The notes below the pieces were generated by a model. The model worked only from the letters and a program-made list of their open reading frames with translations. It ran no database searches and was not told where the DNA came from. A stretch of 64,000 bases of DNA from assembly GCA_963971285.1 (NCBI GenBank), contig OZ020248.1:9610001-9674000 (forward strand), written 5' to 3'. Position numbers and translations under genes: made by a program. This document shows, in pieces, positions 36,701 through 48,309 of this stretch; positions within the stretch are counted from its first letter, which is position 1; each line of letters opens with the position of its first letter. The DNA is from Astropecten irregularis (lineage: Eukaryota > Echinodermata > Asteroidea > Paxillosida > Astropectinidae).

Positions 36701-36760
36701 ACCTGAATGAGTATTGAATATGGAAAATTTTCTTCTTTTCTTTTCTTGGTGGGGGGGGCT
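33750..36760. repeat. Mosaic of rearranged direct and inverted duplications
   Basis: Direct pair CTCTGCCTTGCACAACAGTC... at 33,890-34,020 and 35,510-35,640. Direct pair CAATCATCCAAAATGGTCCT... at 35,268-35,390 and 36,627-36,745. Inverted pair: 34,877-34,985 (ending TTTCCTGTTACAGG) with 36,426-36,525 (starting ACAGGAAAGGCAGTG). GTAGGCACTGCGCA recurs at about 34,058, 35,723 and 36,110. Two CATGTGATTTTTTCA...GTGCTCATCCACG SINE-type tails are at 35,990-36,075 and 36,283-36,350. No gene found. Confidence 0.8.
36228..36350 (+). repeat. tRNA-like SINE (3' half of tRNA plus tail)
   Basis: AGTAAGCAGGAGGTCGTGG then GTTCGAATCCCACCTGAGCC forms a T arm and 3' acceptor-like end, followed by GCATGTGATTTTTTCA, TGCTCATCCACGTCGGTGAA and TTTGCATAA. 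The same tail occurs inverted at about 55,020-55,115. Confidence 0.65.
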
Positions 36761-38380
36761 ATAGGGTGTAACATGAATGGAATCCATGTTATGTTTTACT
36801 CAACAAATAATAGTTCTGTAAAGACTGCTTGGGGAGGACTCAAAAGTATCCCAAATTTCCTTGTTGCTAAATGGGTGAAGGTTGAACCTAACATCCAATG
36901 TAAAGACTGAAATGGTTTCTACATTTCAACAATTAATATTAATGAATAGATAATGCCTGAAGCTTCATGCATGATGCATGTACATGTGCATAGGTATTTC
37001 CAAATCAAATTTGAAATGGACTCTTGCATCATGTTTGTGTACTTTAGCCTGGTTTCATTGTCAAAAGCCCTATTATTTTTCCAATGGTAATATTTCTTAT
37101 TAAATCTTGTTCGCTTTATGGTGTTTATCTCTTATAGAGGAAATCCAAATATTCATGTTTTGTTTAGCAGTGTATTCAGAGAATAATGATGATGCCAGAG
37201 TAAATAAATGGTTACACTATGTTTCATACCAAAGTCGTATCCAAAAGAATTTGAAAACTATCCGATCTTCATTTGTTTTTCATTTTGCAGACTCTTTTAG
37301 AGAAATGAACTTGATTTGAACATTATAGGACTGCAATTCCACCCTTCTAACGGCCATGTCACATGTTCACAGGAATTAAGTCAATAATGTTTGAGATCCC
37401 TACATAGCCAGAATAAATCATATACAGAATTAGGTCCCCTACTGATAATAATCAAATAATGATACCATTTCTGGGTTTATCAGAGGAACTTAAAGGCATT
37501 GTCTTCCACTGAGGAGAAAATGTTTAATTAGCCTCACTTTTTAATGAAACTTGTACAGACTGCTGAGATGTATATGTGGTAGTCTTAAAACAATAAATAT
37601 TATTATTATTATTATTATTAATGGTGCTATTGTATAGGGACCTATAGATCAACATTTCAACACTTTGATGATGTCATTTCCAATTTGGAGTGAAATTAAC
37701 CACAGATTTGGGTTTAGGAGAAATGGCCACCACGTTTCACATTTGACGGACGATGTTCAAGGTATGAAATAAAAATCCAGGCCTATGATTCCATAACGTG
37801 ACATTAATTGATATTTGGATTAAGAGTAATACCAAGTTGCAATTGGAGTGTCTTTAAGGTATGACATTGGGCTATTATTTGTTTTACTATACCTCATAAA
37901 TATATTCACAATTTTGTTGAAATCGGTATCAATATGTTTGTTGCTGCACTAACTTCATGTAGGTCGAGGCTCACGCAGTACACGCACGCGCGCTGCAAAC
38001 TTTTCCAAGGATGCGCAGTGAGAGGTTACATGTGTAACAGTTCCTTCGTAGACTCCCCGGCCTACTCGCTGGTGATCAACAAATATATCCACTGGCAGCT
38101 ATAAAGGTCATGAATATTTAGGTACCGGTATAGTAATTTGCAATGTTTGTAGACCTTGATATAAGATATTAACACTATTACAGAATACCAGGGATTGTTT
38201 TGCATTGTTTGTCTTTTAAAAAGGAATGTATTTTTTCAGTATTATTACCAAATATGTAAATACAGGTCTGTAAATTGGCATGATTGGTCTGTGGTAAGGG
38301 GATGTTAAGGGTGTCCTAGGTCTAAATGTAGGTAAATGCCTAAAACATACCAGTTGAACACTGTCACAAAGGTTAAGTGC
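36760..38380. other. Intergenic, no gene seen
   Basis: AT-rich with a TTA/ATT triplet microsatellite at about 37,597-37,621. Open frames are short and unsupported. Confidence 0.4.
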
Positions 38381-38429
38381 CCATGGGAAAATATACGAAT
38401 TTTGCTGATGCCCACCCCACCCCCCATAA

Positions 38430-38885
38430 CCTATGAAAAAAAAAATATATAAATACAAATTTGTACAAACAGATATATATACAATTATGTACATGTAGGC
38501 CTACAAATATATACATATGTACAGATGTACAAAGATATATACAAATATATACAAAAAAATGAATATAACCTAAAAAGCAAAAGATAAAAAAAAAGAGAAA
38601 AAGGTAAAAATGAATAATCTAAAATGCAAAAAGTTAAAAATCAAAAATTAAAAACAAAAATTAAAAATAAATAACCTAAAAAACAAAAATTAAAAATCAA
38701 AAATTAAAAAAATAAAGGAATACACTAAAAATGAAAAAAATTTAAAATCAAAAATTAAAAAAAAATACAGTAAAAATGAATAACCTTAAAACTCTAAAAA
38801 TAAAAAAATTAAAAAACAAAAATTAAAAAAATAAAGGAATACACTAAAAATGAATAATCTAAAAAAAAAAAAAAAAAAAAAAAGA
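38430..38885. repeat. A-rich low-complexity block
   Basis: ATATATACA runs followed by variants of AAAAATTAAAAATC. The segment AATAAAGGAATACACTAAAA occurs at about 38,710 and again at about 38,831, showing local tandem duplication. Ends in a run of about 20 A. Confidence 0.85.
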
Positions 38886-38889
38886 TTTA

Positions 38890-40990
38890 AAAAAGTTCAC
38901 TGGGCACAAAGCCTCCTGCGTCGTCAATTCTCGTCCCTTTTCAGAGCTAGGCTAAGATTTCACAGTAGGCATGTCTAGGTTTCCCTCATCAGCATAATGA
39001 CTTAATGTTACAGAGTGCATCCCCTTAGCCCAACCCTAGCTCTTGTTTGGAGCCATCCCAATATTTCTGTGTGTATAAAGATTTTGGGGAGCACAGCAGA
39101 TATGGTAATTCAGGGTCAACGACTAGCTGTGTCATGCCCTTAAATAATGATACACCATTGCTTTTATAAAAAAAAAGAAAAAAAAGAAAAAAAAGAGGCC
39201 TCATTGCAGGAAAAATAGAATGGTGTATTATTATTCATATAGAGGTACCCAAATGCTTGTGGGCATATATAAAAGACCAAGAAACTTACTTGCAAGAAGA
39301 TAAATGGAAGATGAGGAAACTCAGAACCCATGTAGGAGAGATTAACTGAAGTGTTGAAACTGTGGCCTTAGGTACAACTGACCCCTTGACTGGGAATTAT
39401 ACTAGGCTCCTATGTGCCGATTTGGCTGATCTAATAACCTCTGCACAAGAGTAGACCTGATGTACTCAAGTTCATATTGCACACTGCCTAGTCTGCAGAT
39501 GTTCAAGGCTTTTCCGGAAGGGCCCGGCCGACTGCAATCTCGACTTACTCGCGTTGGGAGGGTACCCAAGTACAGGCGGGGGCAACCGTGAGTGGTTCCA
39601 GCTGTAATGCAGGCCTCAGAGTGATTCCTGAATCCAGACACCTATGACAATCCAAAGAGTTGATGTCTCTGGATTGCCCTCCTTCTCTGATGATTTCAAT
39701 GACAGGGTGCCACTGCCCAGGTAGTTACAGAAACCAGTGCAATGCAGCGGTACCAAATAGCAACAGAGAGAAGATGTCAAAGACAATGTGAATCCAATTC
39801 ACTAGATTAGCAATTCCCAGGTGGAGAGCGGACACCTCAAGACATTCTAGGAAGACGACTTGGATGGAATCCCCCGAAAGCCAGGTCTCCACACCCACCT
39901 AGCCGCAATTTCACAAAGGTCCCCGCAAGCTCAATATGCCGTGAGCGGCCCCAATCGATTTGCAAGCTAAAACTTCCAATCAGAGGGATCCCATTAAACT
40001 AGTTCTGATTGGATGCTTTGGGTCGCCCACCGGTTGATTCCACAGACAACATATGAAACAAGCAGTTATCCTAAGTGTCCTTGCGAAAGGCGGGATATAT
40101 CGTCCTTAGCTCCCAGAGTATCCAACACAAGCCATCTGCAAAGAATGAATCAAGACATCCCTCCTCAACTTGGAAATCACCAACCCAGCAAAAAGGATTC
40201 ACATCATCTCTGGCACCGCCTCAATGCTACCATCCAGTACATACACGACACTAATTCCTGCAACACCCAAGCAAGCAACACGTCTGCCACCAAAGTCACC
40301 AGAGAGGTTGAGCAATGCACAGATCCATCCCCTCCCGGAGTGCCACAGATCCCTGAATCCGGGCTTCACCTTGAAAACACTACATCACAGGGTCACCAAC
40401 ACACGGGGCCAACACCGCACTGCACTGGATCACTCCTCGCAACCGAGTGTCGAGCCCAGTCGACACACCCCTTCTCTGGAAAGCCTAAAACATCTTGCAT
40501 CCTAGACAATGTGCAACATGAACTCAAGCCCAATCATGCCTACTCCGTGCAATGGTTAAAAGACCTTCCAAAATAGCGCAGAGCAACCTAGCTTTCATCC
40601 CAAGCAAAGAATCAGTTATACCCCAGTTCCAACAATCAGTTATAATCTCTTCTAAACAGGTCCCTTATCTCAACAACTTCTGTGTATCGCCCACAAGCAG
40701 GTACCCAAGCCATTCATACATACCACACAAGCATGCGGTACCTTGTGCGCGGAGATTACCATATCTGCATATGTCTAGACATGCCTAGGGATAATCTTAA
40801 TCCCGATTCTTAGTCAGGGTGTACACGGTTGATTCAGCTTGGAAGGTTTTAACCCTAACCTCCTAGGCCCTCTTGGCTAGGAACCTTCCTCAATCAATAG
40901 CCATTGTATACTTGTAATCATCCTCAATCTTTCTTGTTGTTTATTGGTAGGATGCAATTCAGACTTTATTATCTGATCCAGAAGAAATGA
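38890..40990. other. Anonymous region with a C/A-rich island (39.4-40.8 kb)
   Basis: From about 39,400 to 40,800 the base composition shifts to high C and moderate GC. A 187-residue + strand open frame (40,013-40,576) rich in Ser, Thr, Pro, His and Gln has no recognisable domain, no splice context and no family resemblance I can name. CCCTAACCTCCTAGGCCC (about 40,854) and GGGCCTAGGAAGGTTAGGG (about 41,033) are an inverted pair at its right side. I do not call a gene. Confidence 0.35.
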
Positions 40991-41799
40991 TCCCTAATGT
41001 CTGAAAAAAAAATTCCCAAGGAGGATTTTCTCGGGCCTAGGAAGGTTAGGGTTATCCCCATTTAATTTAAAGCTTACGAGTTTCTTGGTACACCCTGCCA
41101 CATCAGCCATCGTTCCTGCAAGCCTCTCTATTAGTAATACTGAAAGAAGATGATTAAAAGGAGGCAAAAATAATGAGATCTTTCCTTGTATCCAAAGTAA
41201 ATTCAAATGTTACACTTCAAAGGTTTTCTGTAATCAAATTTGGGAAAGGGGTGAAAGTGCTTTAAAATTATTGCTTACGTAATTAATGACAATATTTATT
41301 AACATTCACATGCTCGGCAGCTAAATGAAAATTTGGTTGTGAACACACTAAACAGCAATCAACTCCAAATTTTCCACACACAGAAATAAAAAAAAAATCT
41401 GGACATGTTTGGAAACTGTTTTGCCAGTCAATTCCAAGGACTGAATATAGGCAGAATAAACAGATACCCAAATTATGTGTACATTTGTACATGTAACGAG
41501 TGTTCATTTTAAACCGTTAATTGAAAATCTATACATCCTTAGATATTTGTAATGCTTCAATTGGACAGATTCTATTTCTCAAGACACAGACAAGAGCATG
41601 GAAAGAGCATATAGGCCTCAGTATAGTAGGCCTACCCCACCAGCTGGTCAGCTACATTTTTGCTTTCAATTTGAAATGATTTTCTTGATCTTGACTGAAA
41701 AATCCATTCCCACCATTGTTTTAGTGCAAAATTCTCCACAATTGTGTTCCTCAATCTATCTTACAATCTTGCATTTGTGTTACCAGCATGTACATGTAC

Positions 41800-41935
41800 A
41801 GTAGAACATCACTATAACAAACACACCAAAAGATACTCAGAAATTGTCCATTGTGGTTGTTCATTCAGCAGGCCTATACATTGCACACACAAATTGGGAG
41901 CCAAGGATGATATGTGGTATAGCTAAATGTTTGGT
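41800..41935. repeat. Fragment of a pogo/Tigger-like element
   Basis: Starts CAGTAGAACATCACTATAAC and continues AAATTGTCCATTGTGG and TTGGGAGCCAAGGATGAT, words shared with elements at 55,759 and 56,959. Confidence 0.6.
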
Positions 41936-41958
41936 AAAATATGCAGCACGTTGTGGAC

Positions 41959-42317
41959 TTAAAGGTAGTATCATACAGGTAGCATACCAAAACAGAAATG
42001 TTCACAGATTATCTATAACTTACAGGGTATAAAGATGGTGATCGATGGTATAGAAACATACCGTTACAATTGTTCTGCCTGAAATGCTTTTCAGAAAAGA
42101 GTAAAACCAGTGACCAACATTATTTTTGATCTTTTAAAGATCAAAAATAAAAGAAAAAAAATTAAGAAATACTGTGGCTGTTTTTCACTGTTTTCTCAAA
42201 AAGTGGGCAACGTATGGGACTGAAATTTCACAGATGACTGATATTGTATCTTCCTTGATATTTTTGCCCATGAATCTGTATTCTTTGACAAAAACCAAAG
42301 TATGATATTACCTTTAA
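41959..42317. mobile_element. TTAA-flanked MITE, family A
   Basis: TTAA at 41,959-41,962 and 42,314-42,317; interior with GATCTTTTAAAGATC, TTTTTCACTGTTTTCTCAAA, GTATGGGACTGAAATTTC; right end ACCAAAGTATGATATTACCT. Confidence 0.85.
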
Positions 42318-42887
42318 TTACTCTAAGTCTGAACAAAATATTCCCAGGAGGATTTTGCAGGGCCTAGGAAGGTATTAAATGGTTATCCCCATTTAATTTA
42401 TTTTAAAGCTTACAATTTTCTTGCTTGAAGTACACTTTGTCTCATCATTCATAGCCAAGCCTCTCCATCAATACTGAAAGAAGATAAGAAGGATGCAAAA
42501 AAATGAGATCTTATTCCCTTATATCCAAAGTAAATTCAAATGTTACACTAAAAGCTAATTTGTAACCATGATCGCAAACGAAAGTGGAAAAAAGGACATC
42601 ACAGAACTTGACAAAATTGTAAAAAGCTACATAAATTATGACAAAGAGATTATAAAGATGACTATGCTCGGCAGCTAAATGAAATTTAATTCTGCATACA
42701 AACAAATTTGGTTGTGTACACACTAAACAGCAACCAATTCAATATTATTCGCACAAAACTATATACACTCGGATTTAATTGAAAATCTAGATACATCCTT
42801 ATACACATGTAGTGCTTCAATTGGAACAGATTCTATTTCTCAAAACAAAAAAACCACAGGCATGGAAAGAGCATAGTACCCCACCAG

Positions 42888-44051
42888 CAGTGGCGTAGCC
42901 AGGATTCTGAGCGCAGGGGGGCAAATGGGGGGGCGAGCGCAAAAATGGGGGGCGAGTGCAAAAGTAGGGGCGAGCACTAAAGTGGGGGGGGGGTGTGGGC
43001 AAGCGCTAAAACAGGGGGGGGGGGCTGACTGGATTATAGTATGTAATGGCAAGAGGAAAATCTTCATTTTACATGTAGCCATGGAACACAAATCAAAAAT
43101 TTCAAACGTCTGACCAAAAAGCAAACAGTTTGACATGAAGATCTTGGTTTCTGTTTTAACTGTACTAGCGCAGAAACATGGAAAAACCAGATTGTACTCT
43201 TAAAGTTCAGAAGTTTTTTATCAGTATAAAAATAATGTACATCTGTCTATTAAACCTTTCAAATGTTAGACGAGTGCATTACGAAAAAAGAAACTTTAAG
43301 AGGCATAGCTACTAGCTAGTCACATTATACAGTTCTTAAAGAAGGTGGGAAAGGGGGGGGGGTAGTGCAGAGGGTGAGGGGGGAGGTAATAATGGGGAAG
43401 GGAGGAAAGTGCAGAAAATGTAAGAAGGGGAGGCAGAACATAAATGAGGAGAAAGAAAGGATGGAAAGGTGAACTTAAGAAGAAAAGAATTGTGAAGGTC
43501 ACGAAGAACAGAAGAGCCAGGAGTGTTTGAAGGTGGGGAGGCCGGGGGGGGGGGGGGGGGCCTTGGGAGGGTCGTGGTAAAAGTGTAGAAGAGATTTGCC
43601 CAGTTGCTGTTCAACTTCATTGGTGCCCTGTCACTGGGTAGATAGATGTATGGGTCATTCCAAACCAACCATCGGTGGACAGGTGGACACAGGTGGAACC
43701 AGTGTAGGAAGCAGGAAAAAGAAAAGTATCCTTTAAAAAGACCCTTTTTCTCAAAAATGTGCTGCCACAGCCTGTGCTTGTGTAATTGTGGCCCCAGCAA
43801 AAAAAAAACTGTGCAGACATGCATACTGTAAAAATGTATACATTTGTAATACATTTCAAACCCACATGTAAAAAATATATACATAGTATAAGACTTGTAT
43901 ACATTTTTTCTCTGCATGATCTTGTTGGACTTGTGTAGGCCTATCAATAATTTTCCATCTCTGATTTCCAGTGGGCCCCCCCCCCCCCCCCCCCAGGATT
44001 TTTCATGGGGGGCTTGCGACCCCCCACGACCACGCCATTGGCTAGCCACTG
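42888..44051. mobile_element. hAT-like non-autonomous element with perfect 8-bp target duplication
   Basis: Ends CAGTGGCGTAGCCAGG and GGCTAGCCACTG. The 8-bp repeat CCCACCAG flanks it at 42,880-42,887 and 44,052-44,059; copy C of the duplication has the unoccupied site at about 45,192. 8-bp duplications and CAGNGGCGTAGC ends are typical of hAT elements. The interior has long G and C runs and no transposase. The 272-residue open frame across it is Pro/Gly-rich noise. Confidence 0.88.
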
Positions 44052-45091
44052 CCCACCAGCTGAACAGATTCTTTATGCAGCTTTTCTTCCTAAACACTGA
44101 ATTTAAATTTGAAATGATTTTCTTGATCTTGACTGAAAAACAATCGATTTCCATTGTTTACTAGAATTAAAATTTCACACAATTGTGTTTTTTAATCAGT
44201 CTTACAATCTTCTATAATGGTTGACCTTGGTATACATACATTGCTTGTACGCACCCCGTACCCATAGACCAACGTGTGGGTACTATTTTGAGACATCCCC
44301 AGGCACTATTCCGCTAGGTATACCAAAGTACAATGTTGAGTGTACAGTATACCAAGTAGTGTGCACGGTGGACATGTACGTACACAAAACTTAGCTATGG
44401 GACTGAAATTGTGCCCATGAATCTGTATTCTTTGACAAAAACCAAAGTATGATATTACCTTTAATTACCCTAAGTCTGAACAAGATATTCCCAGGAGGAT
44501 TTTGCCGGGCCTAGGAAGGTATTAAAGGGTTATCCCCATTTAATTTATTTTAAAGCTTACAATTTTCTTGCTTGAAGTACACTTTGTCTCATCATCCATA
44601 GCCAAGCCTCTCCATCAATACTGAAAGAAGATAAGAAGATAAGAAGAAGGCAAAAATAATGAGATCTTATTCCCTTATATCCAAAGTCAATTAAAATGTT
44701 ACACTTAAAGCTAATTTGTAACCATGATCGCAAACGAAAGTGGAAAAAAGGACATCACAGAACAAAATTGTAAAAAGCTACATAAATTATGGTTGTGTAC
44801 ACACTAAACAGTAACCAATTCAATATTATTCGCACAAAATTTGCTCAATTTCAAGGTCTGAATATACAGGCAGAATAAAAAGACACCCACATTATTTATT
44901 AAAGCACATAACTTGGTGTTTATTTTCTACCATGAATGGAAATTTATCTCTTGGTTGAAGGCACTAAAGGACTAATTCCACTGAAATCACTCTGAAATAA
45001 AAGATTAAATTGAGAATCTATACATCCTTCCTTATACACATGTAGTGCTTCAATTGAAGCAGATTCTATTTCTCAAGAATAAAATAAAAGA

Positions 45092-45177
45092 GCTAGTTGC
45101 GATGATCGTAACCCTAGGTCTGTCATGGGGACTATCGTAACCCTAGGTCTGACATGGGGACCCTCATCGCAACTAGG
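45092..45177. repeat. Small insertion with two direct repeats inside an inverted pair
   Basis: CTAGTTGCGATGA (45,092) and TCATCGCAACTAG (end 45,177) are inverted; between them ATCGTAACCCTAGGTCTG occurs twice with one base change between GTCATGGGGAC and ACATGGGGAC. Copies A and B lack this block. Confidence 0.8.
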
Positions 45178-45569
45178 AAAGAGCATAGTACCCCACCAGC
45201 TGAACAGATTCTAGCAGCTTTCTTCCGAAACACTGAACTTCAATTTGAAAGGATTTTCTTGATCTTGACTGAAAAACAATAGATTTCCATTGTTCACTAG
45301 AATTAAAATTCCCCACAATTGTGTTTTTCAATCAGTCTTACAGTCTTCTATATGGGGTTGACCTTGGTATACATACATTGCTTGTACGCACCCCGTACCC
45401 AAAAACTACCCATAGGCCTACGTGTGGTGGGTACATGCATTTTGAGACATCACTAGTCCTTCCGCTAGGTATACCAAAGTACAATGTTGAGTGTACAGTA
45501 TACCAAGTAGTACAGAGTGCACGGTGTGTGTACGTACGTAGGCCCTACACGAAACTTAGCTATAGCTAG

Positions 45570-46430
45570 TTGCAACATGCACAATCACTTCCATCATTCC
45601 GTTCATATCAAAATCTTAATTGTAACTCACCAGTAGTAAAATGGACTCTTTGCTAATTTCCTGTGCAGTCTTGCTTGCTATGGTAATTAAAACAATCTAA
45701 TATAAACAATAAAATACAAAGGAACTTAGGGTTTGATTTGAGGAACTAGGACGCTAGGTAAAGAGATTCGATCATGACGCAGTTAAATTTTCAAAGTCGG
45801 CGCGAGACACTGTGTGCAGCTTGATGTACAGGCACCAGACGAATTCTTCTCATTCTAATGCAAATTAGTTTCTTTTTGTTCGGTCCTCAATGGAATGTGT
45901 ACGTATACTGACCCAGTACATCCAGGACATGCATTCCAAAATACGTCACTGTAAATACAACAGCTGATTTGACTTGACTGCACATTGCTCTCGGAATGTT
46001 CGAAATGGGGACCCAGGCTGTACGGTGGGGGAACTTCAGCTGATGCAGAGTGCCATTGAATTACCGGAGGGGTATAGGGTCCCCCACCCTAAGGCTGTGA
46101 CTCGTGGGAATTTTCTGGGCTCAGATCTGGGGTTAGCCAAACCGTAAGGGGATTAAGATATCTCTACCAATCCCCCCGGGATTTTTTTTTTTTAAGAAAC
46201 AGAAATTGAGGGAACAAAACAAAATAAAACTGCGAGACGAGACAGAGAGTTTCAAATAAATTGAACTTGTTTGTTTTGTTTAATTATTTTACAGCATCTA
46301 CCAGGTTTGCATAGTGTTATTATGAAATATACATACATGTTTAATAAGCATTGACATCAACGACCAACTCACACAAACAGCAAGGACATTACAATGACTG
46401 AAAGTCATAGTCATCATCTTTGTCTTGTAC
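45570..46430. other. Intergenic, no gene seen
   Basis: No recognised exon or clear repeat. Confidence 0.35.
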
Positions 46431-46433
46431 CCT

Positions 46434-46679
46434 GGGGCCAATTTCATAAAACTGTTAAGCATAAAAATTTGCTAAGCATGACAATTCTATCTTAATAATA
46501 AAAACAGGGTTAACAACCAAACTTCCATGTGTTGTGTATCACTTGTGATTGTTCTTTGGCTGTTGTTCGCTGACCATGAATATCAAATGGAATTTCCAAT
46601 GGTGGTTTCTTTTATTGGGCGAGACATTTTTTGTGCTAAGCAAATTTTTTGTGCTTAATATTTTTATGAAATGACCCCT
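46434..46679. repeat. Palindromic MITE, family P4
   Basis: Ends GGGGCCAATTTCATAAAACT and TTTTATGAAATGACCCC, with AAAATTTGCTAAGCA and TGCTAAGCAAATTTTTT in the arms and a shared centre (GTGTTGTGTATCACTTGTGA, TTGTTCGCTGACCATGAATA). Copies at 51,687-51,923 and 53,888-54,136; half copy at 56,425-56,562. Confidence 0.85.
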
Positions 46680-46724
46680 GATGACAGGCAGCTTTAATAA
46701 GCATGTGAAAGTTACAAGTCTGTA

Positions 46725-47869
46725 GCCGATTTCATAGAGCTGCTTAAGCACCAAAATTTGCTTAAGCACTAAATATCTTGGTAAATAAAATCAATATGCC
46801 AGCCAAGACTCCCTGTGAATGTTATGCTTAACAAACAATGACCGCATACAAGTCAAAAGCGGTAAACATCATATGAAAATTTGGTTGGTTATCATCAGCG
46901 GCGTAGCTACGGGGGGGCCTGGGGGGGCACGTGCCCCCCCACAAATTCGGCGTGCCCCCCCAGGTGCCCCCCCACAAAAAATCTTGGGTATATAGAAAAA
47001 AAATTAAGCGTTATCTGTAGGTTATGATAGCTATAAAGGAAATAAAAACAACTTAACAGCTTCTACTGTTCCAAAATAATATTTTTTTACTTTCAGCAAA
47101 TGTTCCTGAGTCCTTAAAACCCTACAGTGTAGCAATCTGTGCAACATTTCAGTGTAAAAATGCAATTTTCTTACATGCTTACGGTTGCGAACTTCAAAAC
47201 AGCCTATCTGCCATTTTGTCTGGTTTTGCCAGTTAGTCTGGTCCCCAGGGTGAATTTCTCCCGCTCAGGAGTGTTGGATTAAAAAGAAATAATAAAGTAA
47301 TAATTTAAATAAATGAATACATTTATCGGAACAATTGCTTCCAAAATAAGGCTCAGATTGCACCAGAGAATATCTAGAACCCCTGAGCTTCCAGGGCCCT
47401 TAAGCGGGCCCTGGACCCCGGCCGCAAGGCCTTCGCGCATATCCATGATTTTCCGTCCAGGGCGGCCTGGAAATAAAATACGCCAATTCAATAGCGACGG
47501 GTGCGTTTCAGGGAGATCAAAGCTATATAGCTAATTTCGTCTTCCCCCTCTTTTTCTGCTCTTTTGGGGTCTTGTTTCCCTTTTTTTTGGGGGGGGGGGG
47601 TCTGTTTTTTTTGTTGTTTTTTGCTTGAAGAAAAGGTTGCCCCACACCCGCTGGATCCGCCCCCCCCCCCCCCCCCCGCATTTCTAATATTTTGCAAATC
47701 TCCAGTTTTGAAAAAATTCCGGGTGCCCCCCCACAAAATTCCAAGGCCCCCCCAGTGCCCCCCTGCTGAAAAAATCCTAGCTACGCCGCTGGTTATCATG
47801 TTTGATCAAAGGAGACTTTTCATGCTTAAGCAAATTTTGGCGCTTAAGCAGCTCTATGAAATTGGCCCT
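46725..47869. mobile_element. Palindromic MITE, family P5, split by a hAT-like element
   Basis: Ends GCCGATTTCATAGAGCTGC and GCAGCTCTATGAAATTGGCC; arms with CACCAAAATTTGCTTAAGCA. Intact relatives are at 50,911-51,127 and 61,275-61,521. Interrupted at 46,896-47,791. Confidence 0.85.
46896..47791. mobile_element. hAT-like non-autonomous element, 8-bp target duplication
   Basis: Ends CAGCGGCGTAGCTACG and TAGCTACGCCGCTG; flanked by GTTATCAT at 46,888-46,895 and 47,792-47,799. G/C runs next to both ends; no transposase reading frame. Confidence 0.88.
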
Positions 47870-48127
47870 AGGCTTGGTTATACCATTATGTTAATATATA
47901 TTGGGGTTAAAAATGGAGGCATTGGGACACAAATTCAAAGTACAGATGGTTTTGGGCTAGGAAATGGAGCAATACACAACACCTACAACCATAAAATAAA
48001 AACAACCTAAAATTTCTGGTTTTTAGCGACCAGATGTAAAGTCTGAGACAGGTGGCTTTTTTGCTGAGCCGAGGTTTTGAAAAAAAGGCCAATATTTCAT
48101 CAAGTGGTCTTCTGTTATAAAAGGAAA

Positions 48128-48308
48128 AGTACTATCATACTTTGATAGCATACCGAAACAGAAATTTTCAAAGATTTAACCATAACTCACATGGTATAAT
48201 GATGATGATGGTAGAAACATACCTTTAGAATGTTTCTGCCTGAAATGCAATATTCATCCAGAATACCAATGACCAAAAACAATTTGAATCTTCGAAAGAT
48301 CAAAAAAT
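48128..48308. repeat. TTAA MITE family A, left half only
   Basis: CTATCATACTTTG..., GATGATGGTAGAAACATACC, TTTCTGCCTGAAATGCA and the centre CGAAAGATCAAAAA; the right half is missing. Confidence 0.65.
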
Positions 48309-48309
48309 C

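Larger units (their letters stand above)
41000..45565. repeat. Threefold segmental duplication (copies A, B, C)
   Basis: Copy A about 41,000-41,770 (most diverged), copy B about 42,320-44,400 (with a 1.16-kb insertion), copy C about 44,400-45,565. They share CCCAGGAGGATTTT, GGGCCTAGGAAGG, TTATCCCCATTTAATTTA, ATACTGAAAGAAGAT, TGCTTCAATTG, GATTCTATTTCTCAAGA, and TTTCTTGATCTTGACTGAAA. Copies B and C also share ACCGTACCC-type flanks and AGTACAATGTTGAGTGTACA. The B/C junction falls inside a family A MITE (ATGGGACTGAAAT, about 44,398). Confidence 0.88.

Noticed and set aside
43336..44154. 272-residue open frame, - strand
   Set aside because: It crosses the hAT-like element and its left boundary and is driven by poly-G/poly-C tracts; no transposase motif.
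45092..45177. CRISPR-like direct repeats
   Set aside because: Only two repeats, eukaryotic context and enclosing inverted ends; not a CRISPR array.
47564..48010. 148-residue open frame, + strand
   Set aside because: It runs from hAT-like sequence into the host palindrome; Pro/Gly/Cys runs come from homopolymers.
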